Shown here one piece after another: positions 56,192 through 64,000 of a DNA stretch of 64,000 nt (position 1 is the first letter of the stretch; each line of letters begins with the position of its first letter). The stretch is from Prevotella sp. (GTDB taxonomy: Bacteria; Bacteroidota; Bacteroidia; Bacteroidales; Dysgonomonadaceae): assembly GCA_031285625.1 (NCBI GenBank), contig JAITVV010000029.1:38875-102874 (forward strand), written 5' to 3'. The position numbers and the translations under genes were made by a program. Below the pieces are notes generated by a model. The model did not search any database. It had not been told where the DNA came from and saw nothing but the letters and a program-made list of their open reading frames with translations.

Positions 56192-56199
56192 CAAAGGTA
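56192..56199 (-). promoter_or_regulatory. -7 box for the RNA helicase gene
   Basis: TACCTTTG on the minus strand, 99 bp before the start codon. The long leader would fit an RNA-regulated helicase, but no structure is obvious. Confidence 0.5.
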
Positions 56200-56274
56200 G
56201 TGATTAGTTTTCAAGTTTTTACAACATTTCACAATAACTTTGTGATGGTTTTAAATTTAAAGAATAAAAAATAC

Positions 56275-56282
56275 TACTTTTG
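56275..56282 (+). promoter_or_regulatory. -7 box for the FKBP gene
   Basis: TACTTTTG matches TAnnTTTG, 65 bp before the ATG at 56348. Confidence 0.55.
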
Positions 56283-56347
56283 TACCTCAGTATAGAATGC
56301 ATTTTTAGAAAACTATAAAATTGAATATCAAATATAAAACAAATAAT

Positions 56348-57310
56348 ATGAAGAAATTTTTACTATTCTCTTTAGCTTTATGTGCAATGCTTAGTCCTTC
56401 GGTATTGTGTGCACAAAAAAAGACAGCTCAGAAGATTGTTGTTCCTGCAAAAGCTGCTCTTAAAACAGATGTCGATTCAGTATCCTATATGTTTGGTGCA
56501 ATGATGTACGAGCAAGGTCTTTCGATGTATCTTCAACAGTTAGGTATAGTAATAGACACTGCCGGCGTGACATCTCCTGTCAGACTGGATTCTATCATGA
56601 AGGCTAATGAAAAGAATCGTGGTGAATTTCTTCAAGGTATACAGGAGAGTATGGATGCTCCGGATACAAAAAATGCATATTTCTCAGGTTTAGCTATTGG
56701 TGGACAAATTTCAAAGCAAATGGCTCCCGGTTTATTAGAGCAGTTGTATGGTGATACAAAAACAAAGCTTAACTCTGCGGCTTTTATTTTGGCTATGTCT
56801 ACAGCTATGTCAGGTGGAGAGTTTGAAATAGAGAATCTTTCAGAAATATTTAATGACAAAATGCAAGAGGCCCAAGCTAAGGCTCAGGCTAGACAGGAAG
56901 AATCACAGAAAGCTCAATATGCTGATCATATTGCAGAAGGAGATAAGTTTATGGCAGAGAATAAGACAAAAGACGGTGTTGTTACTTTGCCGGACGGATT
57001 ACAATATAAAGTGATAACTGAAGGGACGGGTGCAAAACCGACTGCTACTGATCGTGTGAAAGTTCATTATCATGGTACATTGATAGATGGTACAGTTTTT
57101 GATAGTAGTGTTGAAAGAGGAGAACCGGCTACTTTTGGAGTAGGGCAGGTTATAAAAGGATGGACAGAGGCATTACAATTGATGCCTGTCGGATCAAAGT
57201 GGGTATTATACATTCCTTATGATCTGGCTTATGGCGGAAGGGATACCGGCAAAATCAAACCATTCTCTAACCTGATATTTGAAGTGGAGTTACTTGGTAT
57301 AGAAGAGTAA
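56348..57310 (+). CDS. FKBP-type peptidyl-prolyl isomerase, periplasmic (FkpA/Mip-like)
   Basis: 320 residues from the ATG at 56348, which opens the signal peptide (MKKFLLFSLALCAMLSPSVLCAQ); an earlier TTG lacks a signal at the right place. An N-terminal dimerisation domain (about 40-200, helical) is followed by the FKBP catalytic domain (about 220-320) with VKVHYHGTLIDGTVFDSS, FGVGQVIKGWTEALQLMPVGSKW, YIPYDLAYGG and LIFEVELLGI. This is the FkpA/Mip layout: a dimeric periplasmic foldase and chaperone. It is the fourth foldase-type gene in this window. Single gene with its own terminator. Confidence 0.93.
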   Translation: MKKFLLFSLALCAMLSPSVLCAQKKTAQKIVVPAKAALKTDVDSVSYMFGAMMYEQGLSMYLQQLGIVIDTAGVTSPVRLDSIMKANEKNRGEFLQGIQESMDAPDTKNAYFSGLAIGGQISKQMAPGLLEQLYGDTKTKLNSAAFILAMSTAMSGGEFEIENLSEIFNDKMQEAQAKAQARQEESQKAQYADHIAEGDKFMAENKTKDGVVTLPDGLQYKVITEGTGAKPTATDRVKVHYHGTLIDGTVFDSSVERGEPATFGVGQVIKGWTEALQLMPVGSKWVLYIPYDLAYGGRDTGKIKPFSNLIFEVELLGIEE

Positions 57311-57326
57311 TTAGTGAAAATATAAT

Positions 57327-57367
57327 AAAGAGCTGCCGGATCTCATATTCAGGTAGCTCTTTTTTTA
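57327..57367 (+). terminator. Terminator after the FKBP gene
   Basis: AAAGAGCTGCC and GGTAGCTCTTT form an 11-bp stem with one G-T pair, followed by a run of T (TTTTTTAT). Confidence 0.85.
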
Positions 57368-57443
57368 TCAATGTATGTTATGAATGAACTCAGAATCATA
57401 TTTATTGTTTTAGTATATAGTGAAAGAATTAATTGAAATAATT

Positions 57444-58043
57444 ATGAAAAAGATAATTTTAGTCGCCCTCATATCAATGATATTTGTCTCTTGTGGTTCT
57501 TATAGAACATTTGATCTGAACAGGTTAACCACCGGTATGACTAAGGAACAAGTTATATATACCGTAGGGGAACCACAAAGGGTATTAGCTGTTAATAATA
57601 CAAATGATGGTTATCAGGAGGTACTTGAATACAGAACTTCGAGAGATGAGGTGTATGCGTTGGAATTCTGGAATGATTATCTTACAGGATATGAGTTTTT
57701 GTATGATGATGTACAATATATAGCCCCTGCCCCTCCCCTTATTTTGCCTGATTATGGAAGGCCTATTTATGTTGGCCGTCCTAACAATCGTCCTGATAGA
57801 CCAAACCGTCCGAATCAGCCAAATAGGCCAAATGTGTCAGGTAGACCAAGTGAATCAGGAAGACCTAGCCGTCCGACAGAATCGGGTAGGCCAAGTCAGC
57901 CAAGTCGCCCGACAGAATCGAATAGACCCGAGGTAAGCCGCCCATCTACAAGGCCGGCTGAAAGTGGGCGTGAGTCTTCCCGTCCTACAAATACGAATAC
58001 CGGAAGAGAGTCTACCAGAACTGAAACTAATCCAAGAAGGTAA
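57444..58043 (+). CDS. Lipoprotein with BamE-like domain and Arg-Pro repeat tail
   Basis: 199 residues from the ATG at 57444; a GTG at 57420 would add eight residues. The lipobox is FVSC (Cys17). Residues 25-95 have the SmpA/BamE look: LNRLTTGMTKEQVIYTVGEPQRV, then YQEVLEYRT and a YALEFWNDYLTGYEF strand region. From about 106 to the end the sequence is a low-complexity tail of Arg-Pro units (GRPNNRPDRPNRPNQP, then SGRPS, SRPTES and similar), very basic and probably disordered. The DNA of the tail has a repeated CCGACAGAATCG 36 bp apart. BamE-like proteins help assemble outer-membrane proteins; whether this one does is not known. The tail might bind the cell wall or another polyanion. Confidence 0.8.
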   Translation: MKKIILVALISMIFVSCGSYRTFDLNRLTTGMTKEQVIYTVGEPQRVLAVNNTNDGYQEVLEYRTSRDEVYALEFWNDYLTGYEFLYDDVQYIAPAPPLILPDYGRPIYVGRPNNRPDRPNRPNQPNRPNVSGRPSESGRPSRPTESGRPSQPSRPTESNRPEVSRPSTRPAESGRESSRPTNTNTGRESTRTETNPRR

Positions 58044-58061
58044 TAGAATAAATGAGACGAA

Positions 58062-58092
58062 AACGGCAGTAAGAGAATATCTTACTGCCGTT
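58062..58092. terminator. Bidirectional terminator
   Basis: A perfect 13-bp stem, AACGGCAGTAAGA with TCTTACTGCCGTT, and a 5-base loop, followed by CTTTTTAT. It sits between the BamE-like lipoprotein gene and the convergent small gene at 58128. Confidence 0.88.
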
Positions 58093-58127
58093 CTTTTTAT
58101 AAACCAACTTATATAATATATTATCAG

Positions 58128-58373
58128 CTATTTAACTGGTTTGAAGTTTGTATTCTTCAGATAATTCTTTATACGTTTTTCCCGGTCCAATATCGACATG
58201 CTTGCTGGAAGTTCAATCGATGTTCTTTCATCAATTTTTATACAAACCATTTCACCAAGACTTTTTTTATGATCGTTTAGCAGTTGTTTTACTTGCTCTT
58301 CCGGGCTGAGACGTTCATTTTTCTTCATAATGCGTCCTCTCACTCCAGAAGGAGCTTTTTTCTGTACATCCAT
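58128..58373 (-). CDS. Small conserved-type cytoplasmic protein, function unknown
   Basis: 81 residues, charged, no signal. The N-terminus is basic (MDVQKKAPSGVRGRIMKKNERLSPEEQVKQLL). The middle has a probable beta segment (MVCIKIDERTSIELPASM), and the end is helical and basic (REKRIKNYLKNTN). No family recognised. The reading frame is convincing because terminators flank it on both sides (58062-58092 and 58505-58543). No -7 box was recognised in its upstream gap. Confidence 0.6.
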   Translation of the reverse strand: MDVQKKAPSGVRGRIMKKNERLSPEEQVKQLLNDHKKSLGEMVCIKIDERTSIELPASMSILDREKRIKNYLKNTNFKPVK

Positions 58374-58504
58374 TTTTTTTTGATTTTAGTTATGTGGTCT
58401 GGGTAAACATAACCCTTAAAGTCCAGATTAACAAATATTTTATATAAACTTTGCAAATAACAGGGTAAAGCATCGATAAATAACAAATGTTAGATATTGG
58501 TATA

Positions 58505-58543
58505 CTAAGAGCGCCTTTCAAATATTCTGAAAGGCGCTCTTAG
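58505..58543 (-). terminator. Long hairpin after yidC, probable terminator
   Basis: A perfect 16-bp stem, CTAAGAGCGCCTTTCA with TGAAAGGCGCTCTTAG, and a 7-base loop, 54 bp after the yidC stop. The T-run on the minus strand is poor (TATACCAATATC), so it may also protect the 3' end of the message. Confidence 0.7.
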
Positions 58544-58597
58544 GTGAAATAAAATAGGGACCAGATAAATCCAGATAGATCGCTTTTTATTCAGTTA

Positions 58598-60550
58598 TTA
58601 TCTTTTCTTCTTTGTGCTATTCGATTTGTTTCTTTCATTTAATTGTTGTTGCTGAATTTTTTGTGCTTCAGCAAGACGTGCCATAAATCCTGATTTCTTT
58701 TTAGGTTTAGCTTTGTTAGCTTCCAGTTTAGCTAATACCTTATCTTCATCGATGATGAAGCGGAATGCTATCGTTAACAAGATTGTAATTAATAATGAAA
58801 GGAAATAGTAATATGTTAGCCCTGACGGATAATCATTCAACATGAATAAGAAAATGAGTGGCATCAGATACATCATCCATTTCATACCCGGCATCTGCTG
58901 CTGACCAGTGTTTGTCATTTCCATGTTGAACTTAGTATATACAATATTGGTTGCAGTCATCAGTATACAGAACAAACTAAGGTGAGTTCCTATTAATGGG
59001 ATATGATTCTTCCATTCTATGATAGCATCATATGTAGAAAGGTCGGTAGCCCATAAGAAGCTTTGTTGGCGCAACTCAATCGCATTCGGGAAGAAGGAGA
59101 ATAATGCAATCAATATCGGCATCTGTAACAGTAATGGAATACACCCACTCATCGGATTTACTCCGGCTTTGTTATAGAGAGCCATTGTTGCCTGCTGTTT
59201 CTCCATTGCCTGTTCCTGCTTCGGATACTTTTCACCTATCTCTTCTACCTGAGGGCGTAATACGCGCATTTTAGCAGAGGACATAAATGATTTGTATGTC
59301 AGAGGAGATATAATAAGTTTTACAATAATAGTTAGCAATAGTATAACGATCCCCATTGATAAACCTGTACCCTTTAGCAGATTGAAAATTGGGATCACGA
59401 AGTATTGATTTATCCAGCGGAATAGCGTCCAACCCAGAGGTACCAGTTTGTCCAGATCGAGTTGTTTGCTTGCATCATCTATGTGGCTGTCATATTTCTT
59501 AAGAAGGGAGAATGACATTGGCCCCAGATAATATGTAAATCCTGCATTCATTGTTTCGGAGGTGGCTCCTAATTTAGCAGGTACATAAATTTTGGCATCG
59601 TAATATTTCAAATACTCACTGTTTTCATCAGTAGGCAGTAATTTGGAATCGAGTAAAGCTGTTTCTATTTTCTCGTCAGCAATCAGGATGGGAGAGAAGA
59701 ATTGATTTTTGAATGCAATCCATTTAGTCGGTTCTTTCACTTCCAGCTGTTCACTTTTGTCACTGCTCAGTTCTTTTACATCTCCGCCTATATATTTGTA
59801 GCTCAGATGCGAATAGCGTTGTTCATTCTTTACGCTCTTTTCTTGTCTGCGCATTCTTTGTGACCATTGCAGTTCGAATATATCAGCTCTGTTTCTGTCC
59901 AGCATTGGCTGCAGTCCTACAAGGTTGATATCGTATTTGAGCATATAATCGTCGTCGGCAAGTTTATACACAAAATCGATGTATTGGCTGTTGGAGTATG
60001 AATAACGCATGATGAGTGAATTATCACCCTCTGTTTGTATTGGAGTAAATATCAGATTGCTTGTACTCAATACTTTTTGTTGCTTATTTGTGAGTAGAAG
60101 AGCAAACTCTGCATCATTGTTGAAGAGATACAACGAGTCGGTATTTTTTTTGTCCTCTTTGTTATAGCTCATGTACTCTTTAAGCTGAACACTTACCATT
60201 TTTCCCCCTTTGGTAGAAAAAACAGCTTTTACTTTACTGTTTTCGAGGGTGAGAAGCTGTTCCGGCTGTTGATTGGCAGATTGCAGAGAATCTAATGCTG
60301 AAGAAGTGCTATCGTTTTGTTGAACAGGAACAGCAAAAAAATCGTCAACTTTGTTTTCTTTTACGTCTGCAGTAGAATCCGGTTTGCTACTTTCCTGCTC
60401 TCTAAGAAGAGTTTGAGCATATTCAATAGAATCTTTCCGGTGTTGCTCTTTTTGTCGTTCAATGTCTTCCGCTGAAGGCCTGCTCAGTAATGTAAATCCA
60501 ATAATTACGGCTGCAATGAGTACAAACCCTGTAATCGTATTCTTGTCCAT
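58598..60550 (-). CDS. yidC: Membrane protein insertase YidC
   Basis: 650 residues. N-terminal membrane helix (about 5-20), a large periplasmic beta domain (about 90-360) typical of Gram-negative YidC, and the Oxa1 core (about 380-600) with WTLFRWINQYFVIPIFNLL, the hydrophilic-groove region ISPLTYKSFMSSAKMRVLRPQ, MSGCIPLLLQMPILIALFSFFP and the C-terminal helices. The tail is very basic (PKKKSGFMARL, NSTKKKR), which is usual for ribosome contact. It inserts and folds inner-membrane proteins alone or with SecYEG. The 38-bp gap to pyrG upstream suggests a two-gene operon. Confidence 0.96.
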   Translation of the reverse strand: MDKNTITGFVLIAAVIIGFTLLSRPSAEDIERQKEQHRKDSIEYAQTLLREQESSKPDSTADVKENKVDDFFAVPVQQNDSTSSALDSLQSANQQPEQLLTLENSKVKAVFSTKGGKMVSVQLKEYMSYNKEDKKNTDSLYLFNNDAEFALLLTNKQQKVLSTSNLIFTPIQTEGDNSLIMRYSYSNSQYIDFVYKLADDDYMLKYDINLVGLQPMLDRNRADIFELQWSQRMRRQEKSVKNEQRYSHLSYKYIGGDVKELSSDKSEQLEVKEPTKWIAFKNQFFSPILIADEKIETALLDSKLLPTDENSEYLKYYDAKIYVPAKLGATSETMNAGFTYYLGPMSFSLLKKYDSHIDDASKQLDLDKLVPLGWTLFRWINQYFVIPIFNLLKGTGLSMGIVILLLTIIVKLIISPLTYKSFMSSAKMRVLRPQVEEIGEKYPKQEQAMEKQQATMALYNKAGVNPMSGCIPLLLQMPILIALFSFFPNAIELRQQSFLWATDLSTYDAIIEWKNHIPLIGTHLSLFCILMTATNIVYTKFNMEMTNTGQQQMPGMKWMMYLMPLIFLFMLNDYPSGLTYYYFLSLLITILLTIAFRFIIDEDKVLAKLEANKAKPKKKSGFMARLAEAQKIQQQQLNERNKSNSTKKKR

Positions 60551-60588
60551 CTATAGTCTTTATAAGTGTTATTATAATCCTTTCAATT

Positions 60589-62202
60589 TTATTTTTTACC
60601 CTTGTTTTCGATAACAGCCTTTATAAAACTTATAAATAATGGATTAGGAGAAACAACCGTACTATTGTATTCCGGATGGAATTGTACCCCTAAAAACCAT
60701 TTTTTACCAGGAATTTCAACTACTTCAACCAGTCCCATTTCAGGGTTTATTCCGGTACATTTCATTCCCTTCTTTTCAAAGTCTTCTCTGAAATCATTAT
60801 TAAACTCAAAACGGTGGCGGTGGCGTTCTTCAATTAGTTTCTTGCCGTATGCCTTATACACCAACGAGCCCTTTTCCAATTCACATTTATATGCACCTAG
60901 ACGCATGGTTCCTCCCATGTTGGTAATGTTTTTTTGCTCTTCCATCAAGTCTATGACTTTGAATGGAGTATGAGGATTCATTTCTGTCGAATTGGCTTCT
61001 TCGAGTCCTAAAACATTCCGGGCGAATTCAACTACCATACATTGCATACCCAGACATACGCCGAAAGTAGGAACATCGTGTTCCCGAGCGTATTTCAAGG
61101 CGTGAATTTTCCCGTCGATACCTCTTTGTCCAAAACCCGGTGCAATAAGTATGCCATCCATTGATAATAGGGTCTTTTCAACATTCTCTTCGGTCAGTTT
61201 GTCAGAAAGGATAAAATGAAGGTCTAGTTTCCGTTCGTTATATGTAGCTGCTTGCAACAGGGATTCATTGATAGATTTGTAAGCATCGGGCAACTCTGTG
61301 TATTTACCCACTAGCCCGATCCGTATAGTTTCTTTGGCATGTTTCTTTTTGTCAAGGAAGTCGCGCCATGGCTGCATAAGAGGCTTTTCGTCAATTGGCA
61401 TGCCCAGTTTGCGTAATACTATTTCGTCCATATTCTGATCCTGCATCCTCAATGGTACTTCATAAATAGTAGATACATCCACAGACTGAACTACTGCGTC
61501 TACTTCTACATTACAGAATAAGGCAACCTTGCGCAGAATATCTTTATTTAAAGGGTGCTCTGTGCGTAGTACCAACAAATCGGGTTGCACTCCTTCTGCT
61601 TGAAGTTGTTTTACAGAATGCTGTGTAGGCTTGGTTTTTACCTCTTTGGCTGCGGCTATGTACGGAACATAAGTAAGATGAACGCATAAGCAATTTTTAC
61701 CAAGTTCCCAACGTAGCTGGCGTACACTTTCTATAAACGGAAGTGATTCTATGTCGCCTACTGTTCCTCCAATCTCGGTAATTACAAAATCATAATTATA
61801 TTTTGTACCCAACATTTTTATGTTGCGCTTTATTTCATCAGTAATATGTGGTACAATCTGAACGGTTTTTCCCAGATAATCACCTTTCCGTTCCTTATTG
61901 ATCACATTTTGATAAATGCGACCTGTAGTAATATTGTTATCTTTATGTGTTGGCTGGTTTAGGAAACGTTCGTAGTGTCCCAAGTCCAGATCGGCTTCAT
62001 GCCCGTCAACGGTGACATAGCACTCTCCATGCTCATAAGGATTTAATGTACCCGGGTCAATGTTGATATAAGGATCCAGTTTTTGAATTGTCACTTTATA
62101 ACCCCTTGCTTGTAGTAATTTGCCTAACGAGGAGGCTATAATACCTTTACCTAAGGAAGATATAACTCCTCCTGTAACAAATATATACTTCGTATTAGCC
62201 AC
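60589..62202 (-). CDS. pyrG: CTP synthase
   Basis: 537 residues from a GTG at 62202, chosen because (M)ANTKYIFVTGG reproduces the normal family N-terminus; an upstream TTG at 62232 would add ten residues not seen in the family. CTP synthase aminates UTP with ATP and glutamine. The synthetase domain has GVISSLGKGI, KLDPYINIDPGTLNPYEHGE and the UTP site EIGGTVGDIES. The class I amidotransferase domain has the nucleophile Cys383 (GVCLGMQ) and a C-terminal FHPE. Likely operon with yidC. Confidence 0.95.
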   Translation of the reverse strand: MANTKYIFVTGGVISSLGKGIIASSLGKLLQARGYKVTIQKLDPYINIDPGTLNPYEHGECYVTVDGHEADLDLGHYERFLNQPTHKDNNITTGRIYQNVINKERKGDYLGKTVQIVPHITDEIKRNIKMLGTKYNYDFVITEIGGTVGDIESLPFIESVRQLRWELGKNCLCVHLTYVPYIAAAKEVKTKPTQHSVKQLQAEGVQPDLLVLRTEHPLNKDILRKVALFCNVEVDAVVQSVDVSTIYEVPLRMQDQNMDEIVLRKLGMPIDEKPLMQPWRDFLDKKKHAKETIRIGLVGKYTELPDAYKSINESLLQAATYNERKLDLHFILSDKLTEENVEKTLLSMDGILIAPGFGQRGIDGKIHALKYAREHDVPTFGVCLGMQCMVVEFARNVLGLEEANSTEMNPHTPFKVIDLMEEQKNITNMGGTMRLGAYKCELEKGSLVYKAYGKKLIEERHRHRFEFNNDFREDFEKKGMKCTGINPEMGLVEVVEIPGKKWFLGVQFHPEYNSTVVSPNPLFISFIKAVIENKGKK

Positions 62203-62242
62203 GACTTTACGTTTTATGTTTTTAGTATCCAAAAAGAAAGCA

Positions 62243-62250
62243 CAAAAGTA
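62243..62250 (-). promoter_or_regulatory. -7 box for pyrG-yidC
   Basis: TACTTTTG on the minus strand, 40 bp before the GTG start. A TTTG lies further upstream (62275-62278) but at a wider spacing than the consensus. Confidence 0.5.
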
Positions 62251-62422
62251 AGAAAAATATTTGGATACTCATTGCAAAAACGCAATAGCCAAAGGTGCTA
62301 AATGAAAATATTTATTAAAGTTTTATCTTCTTCTTTGTTCATACTTCTTTTTGTTGCAAGGGCGACTCTTTTTCAATATATTGACACCAGATTTGCGTGT
62401 TTATTAAAAATAAATTTTAACG

Positions 62423-63568
62423 ATGGCTGTCGAACGTTTTAATATTCATATTGAGCAGGAGATACTTGATGATTTGAAATACAGACTGGCTCATGCCCGC
62501 TGGCCCGAAGAATTATCGGAAACAAATTGGGAATACGGTATCCCGAAAGATTATCTATATTCACTTCTGTCGTATTGGAAAGATCATTTCGATTGGCGCA
62601 AACAGGAGTCCGAATTGAATAAGTTTTCTCATTTTCGCTGTAAAATAGATGGGATAGATATTCACTTTGTGTATGAACGGGGAAAAGGAATAAATCCTAT
62701 TCCGATAATTCTTACTCATGGATGGCCAGACAGTTTCATTCGTTACCAAAAGATAATACCGCTCCTTACTGATCCCGCAAACTATGGTGGTAATCCGGAA
62801 GATTCTTTCGATGTAATAATACCTTCTGTACCCGGGTTCGGATTTTCAGGCATTCCGGTAGAGAAAGGATTTAATAACTCTCGTATTGCTGATATGTGGT
62901 CAACCCTGATGACAGAAGAATTGGGCTACAAAAAGTTTGCTGCAGCAGGAGGAGACGTCGGTTCCAGTGTTACCAGATACCTTGCACTCAAACATCCGGA
63001 GGAATTGATAGCGATCCACCTGACTGATATAGGTATAATTAGAAGCCTGTTGATAAAGCAGGATATTTCCGGGCTTTCTCATGATGAATTGCTGTACAGG
63101 AAAAATGCTGAAGAGTGGATTGCGGGAGAAGGTGCATATATGGCGATTCAATCAACGAAACCATTGACTCTTGCCTATGGCTTGTCCGATTCTCCGATAG
63201 GCATGACGGCATGGATTATTGAGAAATTCTGTGCATGGAGTGATAGCAATGGGCATATTCCTAAAAAAATGGATATGGATGAGATATTAACCAATATTAT
63301 GATCTACTGGGCTACGAACACGGTTGGGTCAGCAGCCCGGTTATATTATGAGAATACTCATTCATTGCCTCCCTTGGGTTATATTGATGTCCCAACAGCT
63401 GTAGCTCTCTTTCCGGCAGATATATTACCACCTCCTAAAGACTGGGCTGAACAAAACCTAAATATAACCAGATGGACTGAAATGCCGGAAGGGGGGCACT
63501 TTACTGCTATGGAGGATTCTTTATCTTTGGCCGAAGATATCCGCTCATTTTACAGACAGTTCAGATAA
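62423..63568 (+). CDS. Epoxide hydrolase-family alpha/beta hydrolase
   Basis: 381 residues. The N-terminal EHN domain (about 5-105, with YRLAHARWPEEL and HFRCKIDGIDIHFVY) marks the microsomal-type epoxide hydrolase family. The alpha/beta hydrolase core follows: HGWP (99-102, oxyanion loop), the nucleophile Asp178 in GGDVGSSVTRY, and His359 in EGGHFTAMED. The enzyme opens epoxides to diols through a covalent ester with Asp178. No signal peptide, so cytoplasmic. It precedes a TetR regulator gene on the same strand (126-bp gap). Its natural substrate is not evident. Confidence 0.92.
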   Translation: MAVERFNIHIEQEILDDLKYRLAHARWPEELSETNWEYGIPKDYLYSLLSYWKDHFDWRKQESELNKFSHFRCKIDGIDIHFVYERGKGINPIPIILTHGWPDSFIRYQKIIPLLTDPANYGGNPEDSFDVIIPSVPGFGFSGIPVEKGFNNSRIADMWSTLMTEELGYKKFAAAGGDVGSSVTRYLALKHPEELIAIHLTDIGIIRSLLIKQDISGLSHDELLYRKNAEEWIAGEGAYMAIQSTKPLTLAYGLSDSPIGMTAWIIEKFCAWSDSNGHIPKKMDMDEILTNIMIYWATNTVGSAARLYYENTHSLPPLGYIDVPTAVALFPADILPPPKDWAEQNLNITRWTEMPEGGHFTAMEDSLSLAEDIRSFYRQFR

Positions 63569-63641
63569 AACAAATAGTTACATTTCAATGTTTTTACTCC
63601 TAATTATCGGCAAAAATTCGTTTAAGATATTATATATTCAA

Positions 63642-63660
63642 TATTTTTGTGCTAAATTTG
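63642..63660 (+). promoter_or_regulatory. Two candidate -7 boxes for the TetR gene
   Basis: TATTTTTG (63642-63649) and TAAATTTG (63653-63660) both match TAnnTTTG and lie 46 and 35 bp before the TetR start. The sequence between and after them (GTGCTAAATTTGCACAC) contains an inverted GTGC/GCAC pair that could be an operator. Confidence 0.5.
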
Positions 63661-63694
63661 CACACTTGTAATATTTGTGTGCATTTTTTGAAGT

Positions 63695-64000
63695 ATGGCA
63701 ATAAATAAAACACGAAATATATTAATTGATGTAGCCCGTCAGTTATTTGCAAAGTTGGGAGTGGAAAATACAACCATGAATGATATTGCTGTGGCTTCCC
63801 ATAAGGGACGCCGTACGCTTTATACATACTTCAATAATAAGAATGAAGTCTATCAGGCTGTACTGGAAACAGAATTAGACCAGATGTATCATGCACTGCA
63901 AACTGTTGCAAATAAGAAACTTCCTGCTGACGAAAAACTTCTGTTATTCTTCTATACCCGTTTTGATGCTGTTAAGAATGTGGTTGCGCGAAACGGTACA
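63695..64000 (+). CDS. TetR-family transcriptional regulator, 5' part (runs off window)
   Basis: 102 codons are visible with no stop before the window edge. The N-terminal DNA-binding domain is standard: RNILIDVARQLFAKLGVENTTMNDIA, then the recognition helix region with KGRRTLYTYFNNKNEVYQAVLE. The Tyr-x-Tyr-Phe pattern after the recognition helix is characteristic of TetR. The ligand-binding domain starts but is mostly outside. It may regulate the epoxide hydrolase gene upstream or genes further on; there is no direct evidence. Confidence 0.92.
   Translation, partial: MAINKTRNILIDVARQLFAKLGVENTTMNDIAVASHKGRRTLYTYFNNKNEVYQAVLETELDQMYHALQTVANKKLPADEKLLLFFYTRFDAVKNVVARNGT

Noticed and set aside
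57770-57960. Regular repeats resembling a short CRISPR or tandem array
   Set aside because: The repeats are in frame and encode the Arg-Pro tail of a lipoprotein. Units vary in length and have no spacers.
62203-62232. TTG start for pyrG giving ten additional residues
   Set aside because: The GTG at 62202 gives the standard start (M)ANTKYIFVTGG; the extra residues are not seen in CTP synthases I know.

Overview
The window is 64 kb of a chromosome from a member of the Bacteroidota, most likely order Bacteroidales. A Dysgonomonas-like genome is a reasonable guess, but no taxonomic marker was tested. The signs are: low G+C; Bacteroidetes-type -7 promoter boxes (TAnnTTTG) in front of many genes; MurE with the meso-diaminopimelate DNPR motif (Gram-negative wall); the long 615-residue form of IspG; lipoprotein signal peptides; and a C-terminal sorting domain of the type IX secretion system. 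Almost everything is core chromosome. I see no rRNA, tRNA, CRISPR array, insertion sequence, prophage or integrated element.

Layout. 1-2.9 kb: a partial GH3 beta-glucosidase and a GH5 lipoprotein. 3.0-5.4 kb: a DivIC/FtsB-like protein with a small membrane protein, divergent from a leucine-rich-repeat protein joined to xerD. 5.5-11.2 kb: a sialate O-acetylesterase-like enzyme, a small Lys/Ala-rich exported protein, ispG, and a peroxiredoxin-like lipoprotein without its peroxidatic cysteine. 11.6-16.1 kb: a P-type Ca2+ ATPase and guaB. 16.2-19.6 kb: a large secreted metallophosphoesterase with three SusE/F-like repeats and a type IX sorting domain. 19.8-27.8 kb: three periplasmic foldase genes (parvulin/SurA type), an OstA/LptA-like protein and mutL.

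27.9-44.6 kb: a complete division and cell-wall (dcw) cluster on the minus strand, transcribed mraZ-rsmH-ftsL-ftsI-murE-mraY-murD-ftsW-murG-murC-[GH16-like]-ftsQ-ftsA-ftsZ-yqeY. Its genes are tightly packed, several by 4-bp or near overlaps. Two features stand out: a signal-less GH16-like gene between murC and ftsQ whose catalytic motif reads EICIFE instead of EIDIFE, and a short palindromic repeat in three of the few longer gaps. Upstream of mraZ lie two TGGGG boxes 10 bp apart, as expected for MraZ autoregulation.

44.8-64 kb: hisS, an orphan substrate-binding/ATPase/permease ABC transporter, a dxs-trkA-trkH operon, a DEAD-box RNA helicase of the DbpA type, an FKBP foldase, a BamE-like lipoprotein with an Arg-Pro tail, a small orphan, pyrG-yidC, an epoxide hydrolase and the start of a TetR regulator.

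I found no self-evident new multi-gene system. The most novel signals are small: (1) a roughly 50-bp composite element built from AAAAAGTRACA half-sites, present upstream of the Ca2+ ATPase, the ABC transporter and dxs, with a weaker relative before surA; (2) the five-copy repeat AGGTCTGWGRCCTTA, whose stem is kept by compensatory changes; (3) the GH16-like gene inside the dcw operon. All functional calls come from motif recognition; no database search was run.
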